DNA from: Bolinopsis microptera
Lineage: Eukaryota > Ctenophora > Tentaculata > Lobata > Bolinopsidae
DNA length: 64,000 bases
Reading direction: 5' to 3'
Assembly (NCBI RefSeq): GCF_026151205.1
Contig: NC_087084.1
Span: 3,008,845-3,072,844, forward strand
The translations under genes were made by a program, and so were the position numbers. Each line of letters starts with the position of its first letter. Position 1 is the stretch's first letter. The notes beneath the pieces are model-generated. The model searched no databases. It was given only the letters and a program-made list of their open reading frames with translations, and was not told the origin of the DNA. Shown piece after piece: positions 10,745-22,216 of this stretch.

Positions 10745-12028
10745 TTCCTTCTCTTAAAAACTCTATGGTAAATTAGGGTTTACTGCACTTATATTTGGGA
10801 CATAACGTATTATAAATGTGACAGGCTAATATGATAAATCATCATGACGTAGAGATAAAGCAAATCATGCTTTATTTCTGTATTGAGGTAAACAAATATA
10901 ATAGAGGACAGAAATTGAATAAATTGCATACAATAGCATTAGAATTAGACATCATAATTATTATGCTTACTAAAGGAGAATGCAAATAGGTGTAATGCCG
11001 GCAGGCTATTAACCGGCTAATAGCCATTTAACAAAACACAAGTAAGCATCGACTGTTAGGTATTTGTCCCCCCAAAATAACTGTTAGAGGCCTATTAGAG
11101 GGCTGTTACCGTAACAGCCGCGCCGGTTGTTAGAAGGCTGTCAGAATTTTCTTCAAAACAAAGACTTGACCGGGAAGGGCTGCTGGAAAAGCAGAAATCA
11201 CTTTTTAAATACAGGTTCTAAACTCTTAAATCACAAATGCCCATGTCGAAGGTGCAGCTTGGGCCCTATATAACATTGTTAAGAAAGAATATATATGAAC
11301 AGTCATCACATCCAGTGAATAAATTTGTCACTTCAATATTATAATATAAATATTCATATTATTATTTTAAACTTGACGAAATCAGCCCGGCAAAAGCACA
11401 GAAAATAAATTGGTCAAAAAGTTACCGGTGACAACATTTTCAGCTTGCAAATGGAGTTGAAAAGTCACTATTAGATACATCACAAAACCTTTGGTTGTGA
11501 TTGATATTTTTTGATGCGGTAAAAAGTTTAACTAGGGAATACTTTTAACTTAGTTGTCATCGGGAATAAATTAAAAAAGATTGTAGACGGGTCACAGTGG
11601 GTCCATACTCCATATGAAGAAATCGGAACATCATACTTATTTTAAAGTGGCATTTTGACTAGCGGGTTTCAAGTATAATATATTATAATAATATATAATA
11701 TAATTATCAATTATACAATTTCACAATACAAGACCATCTAAATTAAGTTACTACAGTTGCAGAAAATAGAAGCATATCTTATTAAATCATAGTAAAATCT
11801 ATGGGGTCAGATCTAAATGCATGAGATATTAGCAGAGTACAGAAAGGATGCGCCAACTTAAAACAATGTCTCATGAAGAGCTTGCAGAAAACATAACTGA
11901 GGAACGGCAAAAGCCAGCATGTGAAACCTTTCATCATATGAAATCTTGGGGTCAACATTCAATTGATTTCACATTTTTCTAAAGTAAACTTCTCATATGT
12001 GTATACTGCTAACTGTTGTGTAACAATC

Positions 12029-13213
12029 TCAACCAAATGTAGTAGTATTTAAAATATTATCTGTACAAACTCGGTTATTAAGAATATCCTCAGTATGATT
12101 CGCTTCTAAAACAGAAATACCATGGTAATGAACAAACACAGCAACCAAAACAAATATATGAAACATTTGATGACTTTGGCCCCAAATATCAAATTTTCCA
12201 GGAAACCATCTTTCCGGGATTTGAAACATGTACAGCATGGTTCCAAAAACATACAGACTGCCCATCAATATCATCCATCCTAAAGACGCTCTATCTAGAG
12301 CAATAGACCAGCCAAATTTAATTGCATAATGAAAAGCAGGTACTACAGCTGAGAGACCCATTGTAAGAAAAACACCTGCCCTAACATTTCGGTATTTAGG
12401 CTTATCAAACTCATCCCAAAGAGACACAAATATCCCTGATATACCCATGACACAGGTGACAACAGTGTAGACAACATAGATGGTTGGATGGCAGAAGTAA
12501 GAGTAGTACAACCAAGGCATATAGCTTCCAATAACAAGAAGAGAAATTCCAGAGTAGTCCAGACGACTAAACAACTTGAAAACTTTCGGGGAATGATTGA
12601 TAACAGCATGGAAAATACAACTGAATCCCATACACAAGGAGGCTGCAAGGAAGAATGCTGCATAGACCAGCTGCTCAGTCCAGTGCAACTTGTGTAAACG
12701 AGAAGCAAAAGCATAAATACAATATCCAACTGTCAGAAGGCTACCAATGAGATGAGTCCAGATGTTACCCGTTTCAGTGTGGATTCTGAATGCACTTAGC
12801 ATACAACCAGTAAAACTGTAAATTGGTAGACGGTTGCACCGGAGAAGAAATCTGTTATCTTTTAACCATTCTGGCAAATGAGCATAATGGACACAGTTTT
12901 TTGACCATCTCCATTGGACTTTTCCGAATGTACGTACTTTGATCCATGTTGATCCAGGGAGTTCCTGCATCCATTCACCCCATGTTTGGTCAATTGCAAT
13001 TTCTGAAGTAAATGCGCTTGATACAATTTCTGATTTAATAATATCATCTGCCCCCAAAAGCCTGTTAGCTGCATGTTTCAAGGATTGAATACTGTCAGTT
13101 TCTTCATCTTCATCATCCACAGTTTCTAAGGAAATTTCATACAATGCAATCGATTCTGAAGCCTCTAGATTTTCTTCTTTGCTGGTTGAAGGAAGTTCGC
13201 CATCTTCACCCAT
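12029..13213 (-). CDS. Adiponectin receptor-type PAQR seven-transmembrane protein, copy 2
   Basis: The 394-aa protein is identical to that of 4584-5768. The four nucleotide differences I found are silent: Ser codon TCT/TCA, Asn AAT/AAC, Tyr TAC/TAT and Val GTT/GTG, at left-copy positions near 4785, 4904, 5274 and 5370. All zinc-site histidines (H202, H348, H352) and the AdipoR signature blocks are present. The two genes are transcribed towards each other across about 6.3 kb that includes the arm junction. Upstream flanks are also shared, so both may keep a promoter. Non-coding flanks differ more than the coding region, which suggests selection or conversion, provided the duplication is not an assembly join of two haplotypes. 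Confidence 0.95.
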   Translation of the reverse strand: MGEDGELPSTSKEENLEASESIALYEISLETVDDEDEETDSIQSLKHAANRLLGADDIIKSEIVSSAFTSEIAIDQTWGEWMQELPGSTWIKVRTFGKVQWRWSKNCVHYAHLPEWLKDNRFLLRCNRLPIYSFTGCMLSAFRIHTETGNIWTHLIGSLLTVGYCIYAFASRLHKLHWTEQLVYAAFFLAASLCMGFSCIFHAVINHSPKVFKLFSRLDYSGISLLVIGSYMPWLYYSYFCHPTIYVVYTVVTCVMGISGIFVSLWDEFDKPKYRNVRAGVFLTMGLSAVVPAFHYAIKFGWSIALDRASLGWMILMGSLYVFGTMLYMFQIPERWFPGKFDIWGQSHQMFHIFVLVAVFVHYHGISVLEANHTEDILNNRVCTDNILNTTTFG

Positions 13214-14167
13214 AGCTATATGATAGAGTTTCAGGAACTATCTTACATGCTGACAAGTCCAATACAACAGTACTGGAAACCTTGATTACAGATCACATGT
13301 GCACTTATTCTTGCTACAACTGAGGGAAAATGGTAAGTTAAGAGTCACAATGATACAAATAAATAAGTAGGACAAACCTTTATGAAAAAATAATCTTTAG
13401 TATTGAATTACGTTCAAAGAATTTATTCAGCTAAAGAATGATACAATATGATATACAATTGCTCATGATTTATGATTGTGCTCTGCCAATTGCATCACTT
13501 GATTTAATTTATTGTGTATATATATATATATTGTTTGAATGACCTTTACTATTAAAAAATGATACAATATGACAGTATTAGTAAGTCTGCATGGTTAGAT
13601 GGTAGATACGTGTCATAAAATCTTTTAATATTGCACTCTATGTTTGAAACGATATTCACATCTCATCTACTGATGTTAAAAATATCTGTACCATATTCTA
13701 CTGATTTCTCTTGGAGAATTTCTCTTTAGACTCTTAACTTGCGAACAAATTGAAGCAGCAAACTTTAGGCTAGAAACTTTATTGAATTGAAATAATCATT
13801 CCACGTAACAACGTCTTCTTCAGTTCTGTAATAAAATTGTTAAACATGTGTAAAAATTAACGACGGAAAGAAATTTAAAATAACATTAAAACAAAAACAG
13901 AGAAATAAAATTTACGAAATATGACCCAAAAATGTAATTGCAAAAAATGTCAAAACAACAAAAAATATACGACAAGAAGAAATGTAAGCTAATACAACTA
14001 AATACTGTACTACTCATGATACTAAACTAATTAGTAAACGTAAAACTGGTTGTTCAGAATTCACAGTTCATGTGTAAAAACTAATGATAAAATCAGCACT
14101 TAAGCAACGATAACTCGGTTGTCATGGTTACTATCCAAGATAGTCCTATCAATACATTATTTACTAG

Positions 14168-14992
14168 TTAAACATCGACTAAATATTTGTACAAATAACT
14201 CAACTCAGAACGATCATTCATTTCAGGACTTAATCTCAATATATACATCGCTTCTACAATCTTTCTACAAACAGTTTTACTCTGTAAATCAAGTAACTTA
14301 AAAGATAAAACTGGGGTTCGGTTAGGATGTAGAGATGCGTAGTGCTGTCCCACCCCATTCTCTGGATGTGCTCTAGGATTCCTAGCAGCCTGTCTGTGCT
14401 CCATCAGACGAGCATGGAGGCTTCTCTCAGTTTCCCCACAGTATCTCTTACCACATAACTCGCAAGTAACTAAGTAAATAGCTCCTTTTGTTGAGCATGT
14501 TGTTCCTGTGAGTCTAGGGCAGATCTCACAATTGTTAGGGTTACCAAGGTCACAAGTCTTCTTATCCAGTGGACGAGAGCGGCAGAAGATGTCCTGTAAC
14601 TTCTTACCAGGTGTAAAAATAACTCTGATGGGGAGTTTGTTAGATTTGATGTAGTTGCGAATCTTATTACAAATTGTTCCAGAGATGAATGGTAAGGTGA
14701 GTGGGACAGAGTCAGGTGTGGTTTGACGTCTTCTCCTAGTCCTCCTGTTCCTTGCGTTATGACTCAGAGGTTGGTGTCCATTTTTCTTTAAGAGATCATC
14801 GATGATATTAACTGAATGATCGAGTTCCTGGGGTCCTGAGGAAGCAATGGTGGCATTACGGTAGAAGTTCTTCTTACACTCCTCCTTCACTGAGTCCGGG
14901 TGGTGTGACTTCTGGTGTAATGTTATCCCCTTGTTCTGGGTTTTCCTGTAGAATCTGTGGTGCACTTTTCCTACCTCTAAGTCATAACGCAA
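14168..14992 (-). pseudogene. Penelope-like element ORF, 3' part: RT tail plus GIY-YIG endonuclease (left unit)
   Basis: The open frame is 274 aa. The N-terminal stretch HHRFYRKTQNKG..HQKSHHPDSVKEECKK..NGH matches the end of Penelope-type reverse transcriptases. A basic linker NRRTRRRRQTT and PIRVIFTPGKKLQD follow, then a Cys-rich block (CDLGNPNNCEICPRLTGTTC) and the GIY-YIG core AIYLVTCELCGKRYCGETER with SLHARLMEHR. The element is truncated at its 5' side; the RT catalytic palm is missing, so it cannot move alone. It differs from the right unit at one residue (TVCRK against TVRRK) in the shared part. Confidence 0.88.
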
Positions 14993-15576
14993 GGAACAGG
15001 AGGACTAGGAGAAGACGTCAAACCACACCTGACTCTGTCCCACTCACCTTACCATTCATCTCTGGAACAATTTGTAATAAGATTCGCAACTACATCAAAT
15101 CTAACAAACTCCCCATCAGAGTTATTTTTACACCTGGTAAGAAGTTACAGGACATCTTCTGCCGCTCTCGTCCACTGGATAAGAAGACTTGTGACCTTGG
15201 TAACCCTAACAATTGTGAGATCTGCCCTAGACTCACAGGAACAACATGCTCAACAAAAGGAGCTATTTACTTAGTTACTTGCGAGTTATGTGGTAAGAGA
15301 TACTGTGGGGAAACTGAGAGAAGCCTCCATGCTCGTCTGATGGAGCACAGACAGGCTGCTAGGAATCCTAGAGCACATCCAGAGAATGGGGTTGGACAGC
15401 ACTACGCATCTCTACATCCTAACCGAACCCCAGTTTTATCTTTTAAGTTACTTGATTTACAGAGTAAAACTGTTCGTAGAAAGATTGTAGAAGCGATGTA
15501 TATATTGAGATTAAGTCCTGAAATGAATGATCGTTCTGAGTTGAGTTATTTGTACAAATATTTAGTCGATGTTTAA
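14980..15576 (+). pseudogene. Penelope-like element GIY-YIG endonuclease (right unit, shorter)
   Basis: The element-derived part starts at 14980 with PLSHNARNRR; upstream residues of the open frame (from 14905) read the opposite strand of the left unit and are not meaningful. It contains the linker, Cys cluster, the YLVTCELCGKRYCGETER core and the C-terminal region ending SELSYLYKYLVDV. The RT portion is completely absent. Its 3' tail (15577-16037) contains a GAACTGAAGAAGACG segment shared, inverted, with the left unit. Confidence 0.88.
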
Positions 15577-16851
15577 CTAGTAAATAATGTATTGATAGGA
15601 CTATCTTGGATAGTAACCATGACAACCGAGTTATCGTTGCTTAAGTGCTGATTTTATCATTAGTTTTTACACATGAACTGTGAATTCTGAACAACCAGTT
15701 TTACGTTTACTAATTAGTTTAGTATCATGAGTAGTACAGTATTTAGTTGTATTAGCTTACATTTCTTCTTGTCGTATATTTTTTGTTGTTTTGACATTTT
15801 TTGCAATTACATTTTTGGGTCATATTTCGTAAATTTTATTTCTCTGTTTTTGTTTTAATGTTATTTTAAATTTCTTTCCGTCGTTAATTTTTACACATGT
15901 TTAACAATTTTATTACAGAACTGAAGAAGACGTTGTTACGTGGAATGATTATTTCAATTCAATAAAGTTTCTAGCCTAAAGTTTGCTGCTTCAATTTGTT
16001 CGCAAGTTAAGAGTCTAAAGAGAAATTCTCCAAGAGAAATCAAGTTCAAATGCGACTCATAAATATAGCCCCCTTGAACTACATATTCTACTGATTCACT
16101 AAATATATTAAAGGTTTCTAAAAGATCTCCACAGATTCTTCTTTCAGCTTACGAATTTCCAACCTGCTGTGTGTGGGTGTCAAGATGCACCCACGAAACT
16201 CAGCTCATTCTGTGACAAATATTAAAATTTAATATTTAATACTCATCCGGCAATTGTATTAAATTTAATAAATACGCCAACCAAAGATGCACGCAGTGAA
16301 AGAAGAAGTAGTAAAAAGTTGTAAGCAGTAAGCGTCACGAAAATAGAAGAGTAACCTAAAAGTAGAAAAACCAAGAAAGTGTATTTTGTATAAACATTGA
16401 TTTAATTAGTAATATATAATCGGGTAGTAAGTGTTAGGGAGGTTAGTGACCAGTGAGAGTCAGTGAGTGGTTTATATTTCTATAGTGTTATTTTAAATGT
16501 TAATAACACATTCTATTTCAGATTAATTTTTAATAATTCCGCCGTTGCAGGCCCTTACAACTGGGGAAATCAGGCTTTGATATCCATAAACACGATTTAA
16601 GATAATAAAGCGGATTTTGCTCTAATCAGAGCCCTCTCGCTTGCAGTAGCGCGCGACCGCCGAAGTATATTCTAAAAGTAAAAGTAAGTAAGAGTAAAAA
16701 TTATGACATAACATCATCACACATGTCTACAAAGTATCAAATCACTATATGGAAAAATATAAATATCTTTCCACCAAAATTAATAAATTATTAACTACAA
16801 CTTTATTAAAAAATATCAAATAAGTTCAAAAAGCATCTCCAAAAGATAACC

Positions 16852-17926
16852 CTATTCATACTTCCCAGTGGAATAAAGATTTATAAATAACTTTTTTGCC
16901 ACAAAAGGGTGGAAATAAAGATAATCGTTATGCTTCTCTTTATTACTAACATAGCTAGGTCCTTCAATTCTCCCTAATACTTCATTTGAAACATTCCAAA
17001 AATGTGAATCATTAGAAATATCCTTAGAAGTCATATCTTTCTTAAACCCTTCTAATTTAATCTTAAAACTTAAAACAGTCACCGAGTTCTTAACATCTGG
17101 AGGAAGTTTGTTCCAGTAAGGAATAACTCGCTCTGGAAGAAATGAACTTTGGAGATTCCTAATCTTCGCCATACTCTTACAACATCTGTTGGATGATACA
17201 AGATTAAGACCAGATCTGCTCACTTTGAACAAATCGGAGCCGTACTCGGTCAAACCATTAATAACCTTAAAAGCTTCAATAAGGTCCCCACGTATTCGCC
17301 GCTCTGCCAGCGTTGTCAAATTGAGAATTTCCAGTCTACGGCTGTAAGGAAGAGTACCCACCTCATTAATAAGACGGGTAAACCGCCTCTGGACGCTCTC
17401 CAGCTCCAAAACAATTTTTTTTTTTTTTTTTTTTTAATTATTCAAACAATATACACATAATATAGCAATGACCCTATATAAAAACAAACCTTTAAGAATA
17501 TAAAAAATTCCCTAAACACTCAAAAATTACCCTTGGCCTTGTGCTCCAAAACAATCCCCCAACTTCCATGAGCCGCAACTGGATTCCACAATTGGACACA
17601 ATACTCTAGATGAGGTCTTATTAAAGCTTTATAGATGGTTATCATAACTCCTTTTTCCCTTATTACTAAATTCCTTATAATCCAACATATCATACGATTT
17701 GCTTTAGAAATGCATGCTTTTATCTGCTCATTCCAAAGCAAGGAGTTATGGGTAATAACCCCCCAAGTCTTTTTCCTGAGCAGATGCTTCAAGTTCTACA
17801 CCATTAACAAAATAATTTAAGTTAGGATTACTATTAAGATTAACAGACCATTGTCCTTCTACAAAAACTCTCATAGCTTCCTATCTGTTCGAAAATCCTT
17901 TATAACATTTAATACTTTTCTCTTAA
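16852..17926 (-). pseudogene. Non-LTR retrotransposon RT C-terminal fragment, frameshifted and interrupted
   Basis: Reading leftward, NGVELEASAQEKDLG (up to about 17770) is followed by a shift at a run of six G bases. It resumes as VITHNSLLWNEQIKACISKA and YKALIRPHLEYCVQLWNP, then SVQRRFTRLINEVGTLPYSRR and VIPYWNKLPPDVKN, ending STGKYE. This is the classic LINE post-RT region. The frame is broken by the 127-bp insertion at 17416-17542 and by one extra G. The 5' part is cut off by MITE family A at 17927. It belongs to the same family as the tail at 1639-1745. Confidence 0.88.
17416..17542 (-). mobile_element. Short poly(A) retro-insertion with 13-bp target duplication
   Basis: GCTCCAAAACAAT is present at 17403-17415 and at 17543-17555. 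The insert begins with a run of about 20 T (a poly(A) tail on the minus strand) and carries about 105 bp of unrecognised AT-rich sequence. Removing it restores the LINE reading WGIVLE followed by LESVQRRFTR. It is a SINE, a truncated LINE or a processed transcript fragment; which one cannot be told. Confidence 0.85.
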
Positions 17927-18046
17927 TTGACGATGTCAATTCATGGCAGCTCGGCGCGGCACAGTAGCGCATCTCGCCGATCTAGATGTCGCTGTGAGAA
18001 GCCTCATTGAGTGCGCGGCGCGGCACAGTAACGCATCGCGCTACAA
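17927..18046 (-). mobile_element. GC-rich MITE family A, copy 2
   Basis: This is an inverted copy of the 1217-1334 element, nearly identical to 55668-55785, including CGGCGCGGCACAGTA repeated twice within the unit. It truncates the LINE fragment on its left. Confidence 0.7.
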
Positions 18047-18943
18047 CTTTTCTCCTATAAACACCAAATCCTTCCAATTTAGACAGAAGTTTAAAGTGGG
18101 GGGCTGTGAAACAAGCGCGTCACGCTGTACACGTAGACACATGGCTATGTGAAAAGCGGATTGACAAGCTCCCACTGCGAGCTGATCATTCGCGAGGTGA
18201 AAATGAGCGCTGGGGACGATCTCTCTGAAATTTTACCTGTTGGTTCAGTGGACGATTTTAGCCACAGCGCCTTAAATTTAGCACGATCGTCCATAATCAC
18301 ACAAAGTTACAGCTAATTTAGTGATGTAAACACTCGTCGCAATATACTGGAATTGAATCGAGCGCGTTACTATGGTTACTGCGCGTTGATATGGTTACTA
18401 GATTTAGATTAGATTCATCGTTTTAGCGCGCGTAGCATGTAGCATTATTACAATTCTATCATATTGTCATATTATTATTAGATGCACGAGTTTAGCTGCA
18501 TTTTACATTTAATTTCAGGAATCTGCAAGATTTGTAATCGATTAGATAATATTTAATTTCGTTCTTCATTCCTTGCTTGGCGGTCCTCATTTATGTATGT
18601 ATTTTACCTGGGAGCGGGAACTCCAGGCTACGCTTTTCATTAACCGGGATGTAATTTTCATAAACCGATTAGAGTTTAGTCAGTATGACATGCTGATCGC
18701 CGCCAGACAGTTGAAAATTTGTTTCATACACATAAAATTGATTGTGTCATATCTGAGTTCTTGGCTGTATTTCGAAACCTCAGTCAGTTGTGGGTTTTTA
18801 CCGGCCTAAATAAAAAGTCAAGTTTACAGGACATTTCTGGGGAACCTTACTATGTGTTTTACTTAACAAGATCAAAGATGCGAAGGTGAGGAAAAGGAAG
18901 CGTGCATTCGAGAGCGTATCATTTTGTACATTATATTACCCCG
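18047..18943. other. Unassigned DNA
   Basis: There is no supported gene. Short frames (18573-18809 and others) have no recognised domain. GCGC motifs recur at 18360-18435. Confidence 0.4.
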
Positions 18944-18951
18944 ATCTGAAG

Positions 18952-19772
18952 CAGGAGGTGACCGGGATTGGCAATTTTGAGTTATCCCGGTCCCGGTCAA
19001 CCGGGTCAAGTCACATTTTTCATCCCGGTCGCGGTCCCGGTCAAATGCTGATTTATGATCCCGGTCCCGGTTAATTCAGGATTCTTGGTCCCGGTCAATC
19101 ACTCAAATTTGCCGGGATTTTGACCGGGATCTTTTAATAATTTCATTCACTGTGATTTTAAGTTTTTACTTTCATTCATTGTGAATTTCATCTTTAAACA
19201 ATCTCTGAGCCAAATAAAACAATGTTTAAAATTGCTAAATAAGTTTAGGTAACTAATATCGTTACATAACTCATAAGTGCAAACTAACATCAAGTTTTCA
19301 ACTCGGGCTACGCCCAATTGTCAATTGGAGAATGAAACTGTTGAATAATTTGAGGGATCATTGACTGAGGAATGAGGGTGAACTTGAGTAATCAGTACAT
19401 GAACATTATTGGTGTAGTACATTAGGCCCATGCCCCATATTGACGGGTTTTTTCTAGTTTATTCTAATTTAATATTCTAGTTATTACTTATTCAAATTGT
19501 TCAATTATAATGTAAATGAAAGTTGCAGCTTTCAATATGAGAATACCAGTTTTGGTCCCGGTCATCCCGGTCAAATCCCGGTAAAATCCCGGTCATCCCG
19601 AAAAAATTGTATTGTTGGTCCCGGTCCTGGTCCCGGTAAGATAGAAATCCCAGAAATTATTGGTCCCGGTCCCGGTCACGGTAAATTGATAATCTCAGTC
19701 CCGGTCCCGGTCAAGTCACATTTTGTATCCCGGTCCCGGTCAGGCCTAAAATCATGTCCCGGTCACCTCCTG
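18952..19772. mobile_element. hAT-like non-autonomous element with perfect 8-bp target duplication
   Basis: The 821-bp element has CAGGAGGTGACCGGGA ends in inverted orientation and is flanked by ATCTGAAG at 18944-18951 and 19773-19780. An 8-bp duplication and a CAG-type end fit the hAT superfamily. Subterminal regions (18955-19125 and 19550-19765) are filled with GGTCCCGGTC-type repeats, all in one orientation on both sides. The middle, about 420 bp, is AT-rich and non-coding. There is no transposase. Confidence 0.9.
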
Positions 19773-19780
19773 ATCTGAAG

Positions 19781-20310
19781 TTTGATGACTAGAAAACAGT
19801 GAATACAATTAATGTTTATTAATATTATTATCGAACTTCATATTATATTGTTTATCCTAAGTAAAGATCTGATAACTCTACAACAGGGATCGGTTAAACT
19901 ATAAATGGAAACAATTTAAATACTGAAACATAAACTAGTGTTAACATATCTATAATACGTTAACTTAAAACTTAATTACATCAACTTGCAAGATTTAAAA
20001 AATTTTCCCTATAAAATACAGAGGCAATATCAAATATGGCACAGTTCAGTCAAATGAAAAAATCTGTTTGTTGATGGCACTGAAGAATATTTTGAAAAAA
20101 GCTACGATGAAAGTTGAAGGAACAGTTAAAGGAACACTATACCAATTTCAGAATGTAAATTTTCGTGTTTAAATATCATACTTTATAAGGTATAAAGTTT
20201 CGTATTATTAATCAAAAGTTGGTGTAATATCACACGTAACACGTTTTAGATATTAAACAGAAGAAAGTTTTTTGTCCTAGATCAAGAGCTGCTCATTTCT
20301 CACAAGCAGT
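19781..20310. other. Unassigned AT-rich DNA
   Basis: I see no gene, tandem repeat or element ends here. Confidence 0.4.
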
Positions 20311-21420
20311 GTGGTCGGGGTTCTGTTCTTCGATTCTTGCTGCCTTTGTCTTTCGCACGCAAGTAGGAGTACCCTGAGGATTAGAGGCAATAATAATAAT
20401 AACGCTTTATTTGTATACCGCTTAGGCCGTATAATCAACCATGAATTATTAAAATTTTATAGTTCTACAATTGGAACCTGCGACTTGTTTTGCAGTGAAT
20501 CACAATCCAGACGAAATGTGTAATTTTAAAAAGTATAGGTACACACCTGTCCGTAGTTTCTCGTACATCACGCGTGACGTCCGGCTAGAAGGAGTTTCTC
20601 CCAGGTCTGCTGTCTAGGAAGAGAGAATGGGAGATGAGAGCTGTTTGAGCTTTATGACTTCACTTAACAGCCAGAGGTGCCATAAGCTAACTCGTCGTAA
20701 ATTGCGAGCTCTGGCAGGTATCCTCGGGTGATTGTCAGATGAGATGGTGGTCCAAAAGAAACTGCTGGGAGCCTGACAGAAAACCGTATTGCAAGCCCCG
20801 AAACGGTGTCAGGTTTGTGACTGAAGATTCTGATCAAGCTCAGGGTTGAGTCTACACAGTGTCGCCACTTGCCGATGCCAGTTGATGCGACAGGACACTG
20901 ATTTAAGTGGGAAGTTGTGTCTAAGAAACAGCGTGTGGTTCGGGTGCCGGTTGAACGCATGTAATAGGGAGGGTATATCCGTATTTCGCTGCTAGGAGGT
21001 GGTCCGCAGATTGCGTGAAGATGCCTACTTTTAAACCTATCAATAGGTTCAATAGGTAGGTGCTAGTGATGCAGTCCTTGACCCGGAAGCTAAGGCTTCC
21101 CCGTTTCTCGCTCATTTGTGCTCCGATGTTCTTGTGACCTCTGCAGGGGTCAAGTGCAGGATGAGGGACATGGCCGACCAGGAGAAGGTTGTTTTTGAGA
21201 GGTATTTTTATACAGTTTAACTGTATCATTACCCTTGGAAATCTCTCGACCCAAACGATGCCAAATTCTGCCTCCGAGCACAAGTACTTTGTAGGGGGTC
21301 AGCGAGTCATTTCATGTCTATTGTTCAATGTCGTTGAGTACAGGGGAAGTTAGCTGCTGTCTACTGCCGTTATTCTCCAATTCTTAGAGTTCGTCTTTCG
21401 CACGTGAGTAAGTTTCCTGG
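20311..21420 (-). other. Possible retroelement-derived or unknown segment bounded by short direct repeats
   Basis: GTCTTTCGCACGCAAGTAGG near 20348 and GTCTTTCGCACGTGAGTAAG near 21391 form diverged direct repeats about 1.04 kb apart. Two adjacent minus-strand frames (21283-20921, 120 aa; 20960-20664, 98 aa) are higher in GC than their surroundings and look like one decayed reading frame. The phrase EFGIVWVERF faintly recalls a LINE endonuclease N-terminus, but I cannot assign it. Confidence 0.3.
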
Positions 21421-21639
21421 GGAAAATAAATAGTCAACCAAAAATTATTAATAATAAACATAGATGGACTTCCCACAATTATAACCAGTAAATCTGACAC
21501 CTGCTAGCTGGCGTAAATTTAAAATTTAACACGCAGTGCGCGCGCCGCGCGCTAAAAATATCTCAAATTTGAAAACTGATGTGGTTTTTACCGAAAATCG
21601 AATTCGCGCCAGCCGCCATCAGAAGATGCAGTAGATGAA

Positions 21640-22216
21640 TTCATAAATTTGGAACATGGGCACATCACAGTATTGGCCGTATTTGAGTGCTGGGAAGGCT
21701 CAGTTCGGATTTCTAAGATGGATATAGCCGTAAGCTAGGCCTAGGAACCATAAAAAGTCGTATAAAACTACCCATGGAATGACCAGAAATGAACGAAAAT
21801 GAACATTCTTCTCAAAGTGCTCAGAATGGTTTAAAATGGGTCGGAAAGTGTTTATATTAGTCCTAGGACCACTCAAACCAAGTTTGAGAATCATTGCATG
21901 TCTAGAACCGATGTTACCAATGTTCCAAAATGTCCCAATTTTGGCACAATAATCCTCCTGAGAATCCAGATTTTTGGAACATGGGCACATCGAAGTATTG
22001 GCTGTATTTAAGTGCTGGGAAGCCTCAATTCGGTTTTCTAAGATGGATGTAGGTAAAAACTAGGCCTAAGAGCCATCAAAACTCAAATAACATTACCCAG
22101 GTTCATGGAATGTATGGAAAATGAACAAAAATGAAAATAGTAGTTGAGATGGTGGAAACATTTGATACAATTTTGGAAACATGCTTTTACAGCCGTATTT
22201 ATGCTTGTACTGACTT
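21640..22216. repeat. Diverged tandem repeats (part 1), roughly 330-460-bp units
   Basis: GGAACATGGGCACATC with its downstream block (TATTGGCCGTATTTGAGTGC, CTAAGATGGAT, AGGCCTA) occurs at 21652 and again at 21977. Related blocks (GGTTCATGGAATGA, GTTGAGATGGTGGAAAC) reappear at 22097, 24257 and 24720 beyond E2. The units are old and diverged. Confidence 0.7.

Larger units (their letters stand above)
13707..16081. mobile_element. Self-inverted Penelope-like element with 15-bp target duplication
   Basis: CATATTCTACTGATT occurs at 13692-13706 and again at 16082-16096, and once only at the equivalent left-arm site (minus strand, about 2595-2610), so this is a precise insertion. Inside, two arms of about 1058 bp (13707-14764 and 14980-16037) are nearly perfect inverted copies around 215 bp (14765-14979). 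The right end has 44 extra bases (16038-16081). Each arm encodes a GIY-YIG endonuclease with reading directed outward. Inverted, 5'-truncated partial copies are characteristic of Penelope-like insertions. Confidence 0.9.
10745..16956 (-). repeat. Right arm of about 15-kb inverted duplication
   Basis: This is the inverted partner of 1639-8955. It lacks E1 (clean empty site at about 11290-11305) and the bulk of the LINE remnant, and uniquely contains the Penelope-like insertion at 13707-16081. The AdipoR coding sequence differs from the left copy at four positions that I found, all synonymous. Confidence 0.9.

Noticed and set aside
14905..14979. N-terminal 25 residues of the right GIY-YIG frame
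   Set aside because: This stretch is the opposite strand of the left unit's RT tail; the frame is open by chance.
1639..16956. Simple foldback read artefact as the cause of the inverted duplication
   Set aside because: A foldback copy would not carry distinct insertions with proper empty sites (E1 only left, Penelope-like only right). A haplotype mis-join remains possible and is kept as a finding.
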